Below are positions 10,120-21,228 of a stretch of DNA of 64,000 nt, piece by piece (within the stretch, counting starts at the first letter, position 1; each line of letters opens with the position of its first letter). Both the position numbers and the translations under genes were made by a program. The stretch is taken from NCBI RefSeq assembly GCF_003363775.1, contig NZ_CP031376.1, forward strand, positions 744,001 to 808,000, in the 5' to 3' direction. The stretch comes from Spiroplasma alleghenense (lineage in GTDB: Bacteria; Bacillota_I; Bacilli_A; Mycoplasmatales; Mycoplasmataceae). The notes under the pieces are model-generated. The model made no database searches, was not told the origin of the DNA, and saw only the letters and a list, made by a program, of their open reading frames with translations.

Positions 10120-10922
10120 TATTTAATCTTCTCCTTTAGTAATTCAATTAAATATTCCATTAACGGCTCATTGTGCTGAGCAATTGTTTCAAGAACCGGT
10201 TTAAAGTAACCCAAAATTAGTACTTCTTGAGCCTGAGAATTATTTAAACCTCGAGAATTTAAATAAAATATTTGTTCTTGATCTAACATTCCAATTGCAT
10301 TTGCATGGCTAGCAACAATATCGTTTTCATCAATTAATAAAATCGGATCGGAATGAGCTCGCGCTGTTGTATCCAAAATTAGTAATCTTAACTCTTGATG
10401 TGCCTCTGAGCTAGTTGATCCGTTACGTATATCACTTGCACACTTCACAAAACCTAAAGCCGAGTCTTTTATAACCGTATAGCTACAAATTTCACTAGCA
10501 GTATTTCTTGCTAAGTGAATTGGATTTATAAATGAACGTTTTTCCAGATTTTCAAACGCCATTGTGGCGCTATAGTAATCCGCCTTAGCTCCTGGTTCTT
10601 TTAAATTAATAATTATTTCTTCGTTAATGCTTTGGTTTGAAAGATTTGCCAACTTAATATTTAGTGAGCTGTTTTCGCTTAAATTAAAAGTTACTTTCAA
10701 ATCAATGCCTTTTTTCATGACATCTTCACAGTAATTAAGCATTATAAGTTCTAATTCTGTGTTTGGTTGGACATTAATTGTTAAGTCTGTTGATTTTGCT
10801 CCAATAATAATAAAACTAGTTTGTGACTTTGAGTAAGATATTTCTTTTAATGGATTATTTGTTAAATCATATTGATTTAACAAATTTAAATCTTTTAAGA
10901 ATTTTGTTTTGTTTTGGCTCAT
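10119..10922 (-). CDS. sufD: Fe-S cluster assembly subunit SufD, short form
   Basis: The protein matches the SufB/SufD family: the C-terminal YLNSRGLNNSQAQEVLILGYFKPV helix pair is diagnostic, and SEAHQELRLLILD plus HANAIGMLDQEQIFYL precede it. At 267 residues it is much shorter than typical SufD (about 400 or more); the N-terminal helical domain is reduced. It overlaps sufC by 28 bases when TGA is Trp. It probably pairs with SufB and SufC to form the scaffold. Confidence 0.9.
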   Translation of the reverse strand: MSQNKTKFLKDLNLLNQYDLTNNPLKEISYSKSQTSFIIIGAKSTDLTINVQPNTELELIMLNYCEDVMKKGIDLKVTFNLSENSSLNIKLANLSNQSINEEIIINLKEPGAKADYYSATMAFENLEKRSFINPIHLARNTASEICSYTVIKDSALGFVKCASDIRNGSTSSEAHQELRLLILDTTARAHSDPILLIDENDIVASHANAIGMLDQEQIFYLNSRGLNNSQAQEVLILGYFKPVLETIAQHNEPLMEYLIELLKEKIK

Positions 10923-11644
10923 GAGTATCCCTCTTTATTAATTCTTTCAACAATTTTAGAATCCCCAGAAACAACTATTTTACCATCAATAATCACGTGA
11001 GCATGAGTTGGAGGAACTTTATTAAAAAAGCGATCGTAGTGAGAGACAATAATCATTCCCAATTCTGCTTTATTATAAGAATTTAGGTTTTGTGACACAA
11101 TTTCTAAAGCATCAACATCTAATCCAGAATCAATTTCATCAATCAAAGCAAACTTTGGTTTTAAAAGCTTCATTTGCAAAATTTCGTTTTTCTTTTTCTC
11201 TCCCCCAGAAAATCCGTCATTAACTGAGCGTTTCAACATATTAACGTCAAAATTCAATTCCTTAGCAGCTTCTTTAATATCTGCAAAAATCTTTGGTAAT
11301 TTTTGCTTAGTTTCACTATGCGCATTAACAATATATTTTAGAAATTCTAAATTACTTACTCCAGGAATAGTTTGAGGATTTTGTAAGGCTAAAAAAATTC
11401 CCATACGACTTCTCTCGTCAACTGGACTTTCTAAAATTGATTTTCCATCAAATAAAATATCACCTTTAGTAATTTCATACTTTGGATGTCCCATAATAGC
11501 CATTAATAAAGTTGATTTCCCGTTTCCATTTGGACCCATTAAGGCATGAGTTTCTCCTGTCTTAACTATTAAATCAATTCCTTTCAAAATTTCTTTATCT
11601 TCAATCGCAACATGAAGGTTTTTAATTTCTAATTTATGACTCAT
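10895..11644 (-). CDS. sufC: SUF system ATPase SufC
   Basis: This 249-residue ABC-type ATPase powers the SufBCD scaffold. The Walker A is GPNGNGKST, the signature is GFSGGEKKKNEI, and Walker B is FALIDEIDSGLD. The codon at 10919-10921 is TGA; under table 4 it is Trp and the protein continues eight more codons to a TAA at 10895, giving the normal length. The ATG follows AGGGGA. It is first in the operon sufC-D-S-U-B plus the folate gene. Confidence 0.95.
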
Positions 11645-11730
11645 TATCTTTCCCCTTTTCTTATTATTTTTTTCGTTATCTATTTAATAATTATGTACTA
11701 AATTTCGCATTTTTTTGTGAAAAAAAGATA

Positions 11731-11756
11731 TTTAAAAGCAATTTTTAATTTATAAT
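11731..11756 (+). promoter_or_regulatory. candidate promoter of lipoprotein operon
   Basis: TATAAT at 11751-11756 lies 40 bases before the ATG. Upstream, TTTAAAAGCAATT is nearly identical to the stretch before the -10 of the HIT gene (15652-15664). No standard -35 is present. Confidence 0.45.
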
Positions 11757-11796
11757 TAACCTTATATAGTTATTTTTAGAGAAAGAAGGAGAAAAA

Positions 11797-13980
11797 ATGA
11801 AGAGATTATTAAGCATTCTAAGTTCAGTAGCTTTATTGAGTGGGGCCGCTGGAACAGTGGTTGCTTGTACTAGCAAATTTGACAAAAAGAAGGATGGTAA
11901 CTCGATTTTAGCGTACTTAACAATTGATGGAAATAAGGTCTCAATTGATTCAAGTAACGTTTTACTAGAAATGATTAACGAATCAGGTCCAAGTAATCGA
12001 AATAAATTTATTTTGGATATTTTAAAAATCCTAAATACATCGTTTTTTGTAAACGCTGATGCATTTGGAGAAGAAGTAGAGAAAGCCGGTAATTCAACTG
12101 AATACCAAAATCACGACTTAGTTAACCAATTAAAAGAATCTTATAAAGATATTCAATCAGAGGCAGAACGCCAAATTGCTGAGGAAAGAAAAAAATATAA
12201 AGATGATTACGGGAAAAAGGCAACTCAAAAATGATATGAAATGTTGGAATCAAAATTTAAAGGGATTAAAGATCGCGATGAATTAGATGCTAAATACTTA
12301 CAAAGCATTATAATTGGTGGTAACAAAAATACTACTTCTGAGATGTTAAACATTTTGCTAAATAACAACCAATTATCATATACATTCAAAAACCGTATCG
12401 ATATTATTAATCAAGAATTATTGGACTTAAGAGTTTACACAAAGGACAATAAAACTGTGGAAGACTACTACAAAGATACTGCAAAAAAAGATAAAGTTTT
12501 AATTCTTTGAAATGCTAGTGGTCAAACAAAAGATAAGTTTGCTTCAAGTCTAGCTGATTTTAGTGCCGAAGACTTTGCTTCTCATTTTGATTTAAAAAAA
12601 TCAGATAGTGAATTAGTAAAACAGAATGCTCCAATAAGCACTACTAGTTATGCTAAAAACACTACAGCGCGTGGGATGATTTCCAATTCACAAAGATTTT
12701 TCCTTGATAAATACTTTAATTACCAAAAACCAGTTGCTTTAACTGAGATTTCTTTCCCTTTCGAAACTAATCAAAAAATGGATGACGGGATTACCGCCGC
12801 TGATTTTGGATTAGAAACTGGTAAGGAAACCGAGTTAGGTCGTAATATTGAAACTTTTATTACAAAAGATACTAATGCCAGCTTAAAATACTGAGATGAT
12901 GCCTTAGATGCTCAAATCCCAAGTGGAACAGCTAAAAGATTTGAAAGTCTTTTAACTCTTGATGGAGATACAACCACCTTCTCAAATACTTTAAGAAGTT
13001 CAGTTTATGATTATCTACAAACTGCTTCTACTGGTAATGCTCCTGCTTCAGGTAGTGCGTTAGTTGATTCAATCAACCGTACTACAAATGGTAAAGTTTA
13101 CTCAGTTGTTGGTGATGGAGTAATTGCTTTTGTTGAATCAGATGGACTTCACTTTGTTAGAATTGAAGGTTTTAAAGAATTTAAGGCTGCAAACGGATCA
13201 TGAAGTTCAACTGATGGAGATAAAGGACCCGGAACTAGTGATAAAGAATTAGCTCTATTTGATGACTTTTGAAATAATAAAAATGATAGTGAAAGAATTG
13301 CTGCAATGCAAAATACTGAAAGCGAAACTTATAAGGGTTTAAACTCAAAAATTAACAATCAATATTTAAAATACTTAATTAACACTTCTCTAACAAAAGG
13401 AATTACAGGTTCAAAAACAGCTTATGACTTTATGTCTCAAGTTAAAAACTTTATTAAAGTTGAAGAACCTTCATCTGGGGAAGGAACTTATGTATGATGA
13501 ACTGCTATTTTAGAATACTATGAATACATGCTTGGTGCCCCTTCAACTAACTCACCAGAAGAATACAATGAAAAATTCTTAAGTAAATTTATTACTTTTG
13601 GAGAAGAAGGATCAGAAACAGCTCAAAATGAGATTGCCTTAAAAATGCAAAGCTGATTTATTAGTCATATTGGTTCAGCTAAGTCAACTGCTGCTGGTAC
13701 CCCTCTTACAACTCATGCTGAAAATCACAAAGCTTGAGTTAAATCAATTAAAGCTGGAAAAGCTTCAAACACTGGTTATCCTGAAGGATATATCGAAGAA
13801 AATATTCAAAAAATAATTGATATCAAACAATTTGGATTACCTTCAAATATGACAGGTTCAAATGTAGTTGATTCAAGTACGAAAACTATGAGTGCCGCTG
13901 AAGGTTTCTCAAAAGCAAAAGATTTTGATATCTTTTATAACAATAATAGTTATGCAGTAGTATTAGGAGGTAAGAGATAA
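11797..13980 (+). CDS. surface lipoprotein, 727 aa
   Basis: A 24-residue lipoprotein signal (basic start, hydrophobic core, VVAC lipobox with Cys-24) leads into a long secreted part with no further membrane segment. It would be anchored on the outer face of the membrane. The mature N-terminal ~150 residues are helical and charged, loosely reminiscent of SurA/PrsA-like chaperone N-domains, but this is a weak impression. The frame holds many TGA codons (for example a tandem pair giving WW near residue 567), all at plausible Trp positions. The ATG follows AAGGAG. It is coupled through TAATG to a second lipoprotein gene. The function is unknown. Confidence 0.85.
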
Positions 13981-15605
13981 TGAAGAAATTATTAGGAATA
14001 CTTGGTTCTGTAAGTCTCTTAGTTTCAACTAGTGCAACTGTAGTTGCCTGTGATACTAATAAAAGAATTACAGAAGCGACTCTAAACGATGAAATCCTAA
14101 GATCACTTTTAGCTTCAGTGTTTGGAGACAGACATGCTGCAGCAATGGATTTTGGAGATATCTTCAATAGTGGTGACATTCAAACATCATTGATTAATAT
14201 TATTAACCGAATGATTGCTCAAAATAACTACTTTAGAGCGACAAATAACTTATATGATAGTTTAGGTTTAGGTAAGAACAGCGAAGAAGTTGCTTTTAAA
14301 AAATACCAAGATTTAAACAACTCAATTGCAACTGATAAATTATATACTGATTACACAAAAAGTATTTCAGGAGCAGCCACTACTCAAGCTTTAGATTATA
14401 GTATTCGTCGTCAAAGTTATTCACTTAACGCCCAAGATTTAAAATTAGAGGTTGATGGTAAAGAAGAAACTTTCCAAAACGTTGGGGTAAAACTTCCTGA
14501 TGGGAAACTATGATCAATTCGTAATGAATTATCAACAACTGATTATAGCGAATCAATCCCCACTGCTAAAGTTTTAAGTGGTAGCGGATTTTCACTAGTA
14601 GATATTTCAGCTGGAACATCTTCACCAAAAGCGATTGCTGGTTATGATAACCTAACTGGAAAAGAAGCTTTAAAATATCGTTTCAAAGACTGATTTGAAA
14701 ACGAAATTCAAAGTAAAATTATTGAAAACTTATTATCAATTTCACGTCAAATACCTGAAGCCTTCCGTGTTGCTGCAGGAGCAGATAATAAAAAAACTGC
14801 TTACTTTAATAGATATTCAGCAATTGGTAAGTATTCACAAACTTGAAACAACTCAAGTACTCCTTGAACAAGTAATATTAAAATGGTTTGAGAATTCACT
14901 TACAAAAACACAAACTTTGGAACAGTTAAAACTGCTTTAGATAAATTAAAAGTAGACCAAAATTCAGGAGTATTAGCCCCTGGAGAAAGTATTGCCAAAG
15001 AAATTGCAGCCTTCCATTCTGGAGAATTAGAAAGTGCTAATTTATCTGAGGACGGAAATGATCCCTACTTTAGCCAACCTGGTTTCAAAGGATTTATCAG
15101 TATTAAAGATGGTGAAATTTATGGAACAAATAACTTAGCAACAGACTTTACTTATAAAACAAGTTTAGTTAATGCTAGTGAACCTGGAGTATTAAGTGAG
15201 AATGGTCACCTTTACTTCCAAGGTACTAAAAGTGATGAAATTTCAGTAGTATTCGTTTTACCTGTATACTTAATTCAATTATTAGAGGATTATGAAATTA
15301 AACGCGAAGATGATGGAGAAGCAGTTAAATTAAATCTTGGTCCAAGTATCGCAGATCCAAATCAATACGAAGACGTTTGAAATCAAGAACAAAACTTGAA
15401 AAAACATAGTAAAGATATTGAAGATTTAAATGAAAGTTTAAAACAAGATATGATTAATCAATTTCACTACATTGTTTCTCAAAACGAAGATGTATTGAAA
15501 GAATCAAAAACCTCACTTTATTCAATTTACTTAGATGCTGATGATATCCTTTATTCAGGACTTTGAGAATCAATTAGTAAATACATCAAAGATGAAGAAG
15601 ATTAG
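13980..15605 (+). CDS. surface lipoprotein, 541 aa
   Basis: It starts on the A of the upstream stop codon (TAATG) with GGAGG 10 bases before. The signal peptide ends in VVAC (Cys-24), so it is a lipoprotein of the same style as its neighbour. The mature part has no membrane segment; it ends in a helical acidic region. Paired gene order and similar size class suggest that the two act together, but sequence similarity beyond the leader is not obvious by eye. Many TGA codons read as Trp. A clear hairpin follows the stop. Confidence 0.85.
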
Positions 15606-15613
15606 AAAATTTT

Positions 15614-15637
15614 AAAACACCATTGGTGTTTTTTTTA
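15614..15637 (+). terminator. terminator after lipoprotein pair
   Basis: An 8-bp stem AAAACACC/GGTGTTTT with a 3-base loop is followed by a T-run. Confidence 0.85.
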
Positions 15638-15667
15638 TTTATCACTAAATTTTTAAAAGCAATTATT

Positions 15668-15676
15668 TGCTATAAT
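15668..15676 (+). promoter_or_regulatory. extended -10 promoter of HIT gene
   Basis: TGCTATAAT, an extended -10 element, lies 25 bases before the ATG. There is no good -35, as expected for extended -10 promoters. The same nonamer precedes def at 51416. Confidence 0.6.
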
Positions 15677-15700
15677 TATTTAAGAAACCGAGGAGAAAAT

Positions 15701-16108
15701 ATGGAAAATTGCCTTTTTTGTCAAATTATTGACGGGAAAATCCCTAGTAGAAAAGTTTTTGAAAATAACGATGTTTATGCCTTTTTAGACATTATGCCCA
15801 ATTCTGATGGTCATACCCTGATAATACCAAAGAAACATTCAAATGACCTTCAGAGCACCGATTTGGAGGTTTTAAGGGCTATTGGTAGCGCACGTAAGGA
15901 AGTTGTTGATTTACTGACTGCTAAATTAACTAAACCAATCGTTGGTTTTAACTATGTTTCCAATCAGGGTGCTGAAGCATTTCAAATGGTGTTTCATTAC
16001 CACGAACATGTTATTCCAAAGTATAAAAAAGATGAAGGTTTTCTTATTAAGAAAAATGTTCAAAATCTAAGTGATTTGGACGAGGTTCATCAACTTATAA
16101 TAAAATAA
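15701..16108 (+). CDS. HIT-family nucleotide-binding protein
   Basis: This 135-residue protein has the histidine-triad motif HYHEHVIP near residue 105 and the N-terminal CLFCQIIDGKIPS with DVYAFLDIMPNSDGHTLIIPK, typical of Hint-type purine nucleotide phosphoramidases. The ATG follows GAGGAG; a longer upstream frame has no RBS. It is monocistronic, with its own promoter and a bidirectional terminator whose left arm contains the stop codon. Confidence 0.93.
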   Translation: MENCLFCQIIDGKIPSRKVFENNDVYAFLDIMPNSDGHTLIIPKKHSNDLQSTDLEVLRAIGSARKEVVDLLTAKLTKPIVGFNYVSNQGAEAFQMVFHYHEHVIPKYKKDEGFLIKKNVQNLSDLDEVHQLIIK

Positions 16109-16148
16109 AAAATAGACTTTAAATTTTATAATTTAAAGTCTATTTTTT
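16107..16148. terminator. bidirectional terminator between HIT gene and yhaM
   Basis: A perfect 19-bp stem (AAAAAATAGACTTTAAATT and its complement) with a 4-base loop has A/T runs on both sides. It contains the stop codons of both convergent genes. Confidence 0.9.
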
Positions 16149-17132
16149 TGTTGTTTTGGAATTGTAGTGATTTAAGAACATTTTTCCGTCCTCACTTAAA
16201 ATTCGACCACTTCATTCGTTATGTCCAACCTTATTTATCTCATCATTTATTTTATAAATTCTGGCATCTAAGCTATCAAAGGTTGATAAAATAACCGCTT
16301 CTAATAATACCGGCTCCACTGGAGATCCAAACTCATTTTTACCATGACTTGCTAGAACCATATGTTGTAACTTTGTTACCTCACCATTGATTTGCCCATC
16401 TTCATTAGTTAATAAGTTCAGTTCGATTGCAACATTATTTATAAAGGCATTCCCTATTGAAATGTGTCCTAATAGTTTTCCTTCTAAACTGTAATCTGTT
16501 CCTGTAATATCCGCAATTTCCACAACTTTACCAATATCGTGTAAAATTGATCCACATATTACTAAGTCTCAATCAATATTGGCATAGCCATAATTACCCA
16601 TAATAGCTTTTGCATTACGAACCAAGGTATAACTATGTCAAAACAAACCACCAACCACATTATGATGAATCGACATAGCTGCAGGATAGCTAAGAAAATC
16701 CTCTTTAAGACGACTTAAGATAGTTTCAGTAATCTTTTTATAAATTGGATTTTTTACTTCTCCCAATATCTTTGTAAAGGTATTTCAATTTTCTTCGATA
16801 TTTATTGGGGCACTCATATTAAAATCTTGTAAATTTACTCCCAATTTATCAAAATCGGATGGTTGAATAATTTTATAGCTATTTATTTTTAGTTGAATTT
16901 GATTACGATATAAGTTTGCAACTCCCTCCACACTAATTATTTGATTTAATGCAATGCTTTCTTTATCCTCATTTGTGGAATTTCATAAACGAGCCTCAAC
17001 TCTTCCGGTTTTATCAACTAAGTGAATTATTAAATAATTCATTCCGTTGCTACCTGTAGAAGAAATGATTTTTTCAATTCTGGCAATAATATTAATATTT
17101 TTATCAGAACTTTTTATGTCAAAAATTTTCAA
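16140..17132 (-). CDS. yhaM: 3'-5' exoribonuclease YhaM
   Basis: An N-terminal OB-fold (residues ~12-85) is followed by an HD domain, with HSYTLVRNAKAI and GSILHDIGKVVEI carrying the metal-binding His and His-Asp pair. This order and the 330-residue length fit YhaM, which trims RNA 3' ends. The start is TTG: it follows AAGGAGGG at perfect spacing and no ATG serves the frame. It lies 14 bases after the E2-like gene, so the two share an operon. TGA codons read as Trp. Confidence 0.9.
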
Positions 17133-17146
17133 TGTGACCCTCCTTC

Positions 17147-19129
17147 TTAAATTAATAATCCTGGGTTAATTATTAGTTTTGCAAACTCTTGCAATATTTG
17201 ATTTGCCTCTACTAAATTTATAGTTTTATTATTAAAAGTCATTGTAATATTAACCATATTTTTAACAAAGATTGAATTGTTTTCTGAAATCGGTTTTTGG
17301 ATTATGTTACCCACTCCAATTGCGAATAGTTCACCAGGCTTTAACTGTCAATTTCCTCGATTTAAATTTAAACTTCCAAAATCAATAATTGAAATTTGGC
17401 AATTACGATTTTCTGGATAGTCATTTCCAAATTGAAATTCTTGTTTCTGTTCAGTTAACATTTTGGCAATTTCATTAATTTCCTCATTTAAACTTACATT
17501 TATTGTTGGAAGAACCATTTCTTTTTTACTAAAGAGCGAGTATTTAATAACTTTTTCTTCTTCTTTTAAATGCAAACCATTTTTTTGTAAAACTTTATTT
17601 CAAGCTTTCATAACCGCTTTTATAAAAAAGGTCATTAAAGACAACTCTAATCCCTTTTCCATAAAAGGATGAGACATTAAGTCGTATAAATTACTCAAAG
17701 AAGTTAAATCAACCTCTAAATCAATTGTAGAATTTGACAAGTAATTTTGTTGACCAAATGAGGTGTTTGCCTTTGTTTTTTTAATAGGATAACCTTTTTT
17801 TGAAGCATTTGCTGGCACCACTTTTTTAGGAGAATCTTTTGTTAAGAAATTGAATTCTCTAATAGTTAGGTCAATGTTTGATTTTAAATCTTTTTCCTCT
17901 TGTTTTATCTCAACATTTGGAGTTTCGGTTTCAGCTAATTCTTTTGCTAATTCTTTTTTTATCTCAGAAATATTTTTAATTTTTTTTGGATTTAATTCAA
18001 GGTTTGATGAAGTATCTTCTTGCAATAATTCAATTTCTTTTTGATTTTCTGGTTCAATAAAATCTAGTTCTTCTGTTAGAGTCTTGTTCAAACTTTCTTC
18101 TAATAAGTTTTCCTTAAGTTCATCCCATGTTAGAAAATTAATTCCATCTTGGGCGTATAAATTAGTTTCTTGCGTTTCAAAATTTTTATTGTTCAAATCA
18201 TTTTTATCTAATTTTTTATCTATAACTGTTTGCCCTTCGTCTTCAAGTATATCTATCTCAATTAGTTCTGCTGATTCGGCATTTTCCAAAATTTGGGTTT
18301 TCTCATAAAGTAAATCAAAGTCTTGTGTTTCTTCAGCTAGATTTTTTAAATCAGTTTCAATTGAAGAGTCCAAAATCTCATCAGAATTAATCAAAATTTT
18401 ATCAGTTTTATCAAGTGTGGAAATAAAGCTTGACGCAGGAACGTTAAAATTTTCCCCATCAAAAACAGTTGAAGTAGATTCGCCAATTGAGGTATTATCG
18501 AAGTCTTCAAGTCGCTTATCAATTACATTTCCGATTATATCTAATTCTTGAGTTAAATTATCAAAACCAGTTGTAACTTGATCAAATCTAGTACGATCAA
18601 GAACATTTTCTTCGCTTTTAGAAATTTCATCAGTTCAATTATTTGATAATTGTTCTTCTAAAATAATTTCTCTAACTGTTGTTTTTAACGGTGTTGATGG
18701 TTTTGTTTGCATGTTTACAGTTTCCACAATAATTGATTGTCCACTTTCTTCCGCAATTTCCATAGTCATTGTCTGAGCGTTTTCGTAAATATCATGGTCT
18801 CGCGAATCATATTTAGGTTGATTGTAGCGTGGATTTTCGGTGATGACATCCTTTAGTGAACGACCAACGCTTTTAACACTATGGATATTTTTGACTTCTT
18901 GTTCGTTAAAAATATCAAAAATAATATCACCGTTACTTACAATTAAAGATTCTAAGATATTTATGTTTTTTATCACACCATTAACGTGAGCAATAACATC
19001 AAAAGTTTCTAATTGAGTGGAAATTTTAGATATTACTTGACCCTTTTTTACAATATCTCCATCAAGAACGTATACTTTTTCAACAATCCCTTTTAAGTTA
19101 CTACTAGTTTTAAATTTTATTCTATTCAT
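17147..19129 (-). CDS. degenerate lipoyl/E2 acyltransferase-like protein, 660 aa
   Basis: The N-terminal ~75 residues resemble a biotinyl/lipoyl domain (GDIVKKGQVISKI, then HVNGVIKNI and SNGDIIFDI), but the lipoylated Lys position reads STQLETF, so no attachment Lys is present. Residues ~100-430 are acidic, low-complexity and probably disordered. The C-terminal ~200 residues follow the E2 (dihydrolipoamide acyltransferase) catalytic fold: VDLTSLSNLYDLM, then ISIIDFGSLN and FAIGVGNIIQKP, ending in the segment where E2 has DHRxxDG. Here that segment reads NNKTINL, so catalytic His and Asp are lost. It looks like a non-catalytic structural or binding relative. It is in one operon with yhaM. The fold assignment is moderate; the function is unknown. 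Confidence 0.7.
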
Positions 19130-19210
19130 TTTAAAGCCCTTCTTTAAACATCAAATTAATTTTACTACATTTATAGTATTTTTTGTAATAATAAGAATTA
19201 GAAATAATTA

Positions 19211-19240
19211 AAAAGTTATTAAGATTACTTAATAACTTTT
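19211..19240 (-). terminator. terminator after trmFO
   Basis: A perfect 13-bp stem AAAAGTTATTAAG/CTTAATAACTTTT with a 4-base loop ends in a U-run on the minus strand. Confidence 0.85.
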
Positions 19241-19242
19241 GA

Positions 19243-20547
19243 TTAATTGTTTGCTAAATATAATTTTAGCTGTTCAATAGCCCGATGAAAAAAAGCTAAA
19301 TTTTTTTCACTTCTATTCTCAAATACTTTATCCAAAGCTGGCAAAATTCCCAAGTTCGCTTTCATAGGCTTAAGTTTTTTGTGTTGAGAATTTGTAATAT
19401 AGTCAATGAGAGAACCAAGAACAGTTTCTTTAGGTAATGGTTTAAATTTTGACTTATTAATAAACTTGTTTACCGCCATTGCCACAACTACTCCAGAAGC
19501 CGCTGACTCTAAATAGCCCTCAACCCCTGTAATCTGACCGGCAAAAAAGATATTTTTATTACGCATTACCTGGAGTCCTGAATTTAATATTTTAGGTGAA
19601 TTTATGTAATTATTTTTGTGCATTACACCATATCTAACTATTTCAGCATTTTCCAATCCCGGAAGCATTTGGATAATTCGTTTTTGTTCGGGTCATTTTA
19701 AATTGGTTTGAAAGCCGACAATATTATAAAGCGAGTCAATTGCATTATCTTGACGTAATTGCAAGACACTAAAGGGGGTATTATTTGTGCGAGGATTTAT
19801 TAGTTTGTTAGGACTCATCGGTCCATTCAATAAATTCTTTCGACCTTTTTTTCCTAAAACTTCAATCGGTTGGCAACCTTGAAAGAAAATTTCTTTTTCA
19901 AAATCATGAATATCAGTTGTCGAGGCAGTGATTAATTCTTGATATCATTTTTCAAATTGATCTTCTTCCAAGGGGACACAAATATACTCACCATTATTTT
20001 CTCCATGTCTTGAAGCCCAATAAACCTTTTCAAAGTTAATGGAATCTTTTGTTATTATTGGCGCTGAAGCATCTAGGAAAAATAATTTATTTTTGCCAGT
20101 AATCTTAGCAATTTGTTCTTGCAAATTCGGAGTTGTCAACGGTCCTGAGGCAATTATTGTGATTTCGTCTTCTTTAATTTCAACAAACTCTTGGTTGATG
20201 ATTTTAATGTTTGGGTGATTTGTAATTATATTTGTAATTTTTTTTGAAAAATCATCACGATCAACTGCCAGGGCATCATCACTGGGAATTTCAGTTTCAA
20301 AAGCAACTTTAAGAATTAGTGAGTTCATTAATTTTAATTCTTCTTTTAATATTCCTACAGCATTTTTTGTTGATTTACTTCTAAATGTATTGCTACAAAC
20401 TAATTCAGCAAAATTATTAGTTTTTTGAATTGGATTGGGTTTTAAAGTCTTGACCTCATAGATTTCAACCAAATGGCCCAGGCTGGCTAATTGAAAAGCG
20501 GCCTCACAACCCGCAAGACCAGCTCCCACTATTTTAATTAATCCCAT
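19243..20547 (-). CDS. trmFO: folate-dependent tRNA (uracil-5-)-methyltransferase TrmFO
   Basis: This 434-residue flavoprotein makes ribothymidine in tRNA using methylene-THF and reduced FAD. The Rossmann motif [15 protein letters not shown] opens the protein, CSNTFRSKS carries the family cysteine, and [16 protein letters not shown] is the C-terminal FAD contact. Length is typical. The start ATG is 2 bases after the cutC stop. TGA codons occur as Trp, for example before YQELI. It is the last gene of the metK-cutC-trmFO operon; a strong hairpin follows. Confidence 0.95.
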
Positions 20548-20549
20548 AA

Positions 20550-21218
20550 TTAAGCAGGTTTCTTTTGCTTAAATGCATTAATCTTATTGATATCAATGTC
20601 ACTATCTCATGTGTTTGAAATTCTAGCCGCCGTACCAATATGAATTTGATCAGTTGCATTCAAGATAGCTTCAACATTGTTGATTGTTACTCCTCCACCA
20701 GCTAAGACCTTTAAAGTTGTATTGAAATTTACTTCTTGAAGGATATCAATATTTTCATCTATGGGGTTATTACCCCCAGACGTCAAAATGTTAGTTACAT
20801 GAATTGAATCTAAAAATATAGCCGCTTCAATAAAACTCGGAACAAAGTCAAATGCTTTATGAAATGTTACTGTTTTATTTTTAACAGTATTCATTATTTT
20901 TATCATTCGCTGATAATCCACTTCACCATTTTTATCTAGTACCCCAACAACTATTCCTTTTGCTTTTGTCTTATTAACAAATCTGATATCTTCAATTATT
21001 TGATCAAATTCTTTTTCTGTATAAACAAAGTCTCTCGCTGTTGGACGAATAATAACATTAATTGGCAACTTAGACGTCTCAGTTGCTGCTGTGATTAATT
21101 CTCGATCCGGAGTTAACCCACCAACTTCCAAATCTTTGCAAAGTTCAATTCTGTTTGCTTGCGAATTATTAATACGCTTAATATCTTCTAAATTTTTGGC
21201 AATTACTTCTAAAACCAT
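20550..21218 (-). CDS. cutC: CutC-family TIM-barrel protein
   Basis: This 222-residue protein matches Cut[16 protein letters not shown] near the N-terminus, [26 protein letters not shown] and ILTSGGNNP are family segments of the TIM barrel. The classical link to copper homeostasis is uncertain even in well-studied bacteria. The ATG follows AAGGAGG. It is sandwiched between metK and trmFO, which suggests a metabolic rather than metal-resistance role, as an inference. A TGA (Trp) occurs near the C-terminus. Confidence 0.9.
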
Positions 21219-21228
21219 TTTGTCCTCC

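Noticed and set aside
10919-10921. sufC stop at TGA
   Set aside because: TGA is Trp here; the frame goes on to TAA at 10895 and gives the usual length.
17850-18308. Plus-strand frames in the acidic linker of the E2-like gene
   Set aside because: Low-complexity shadows rich in Ser and Phe, as expected opposite Glu/Lys-rich coding; no RBS.
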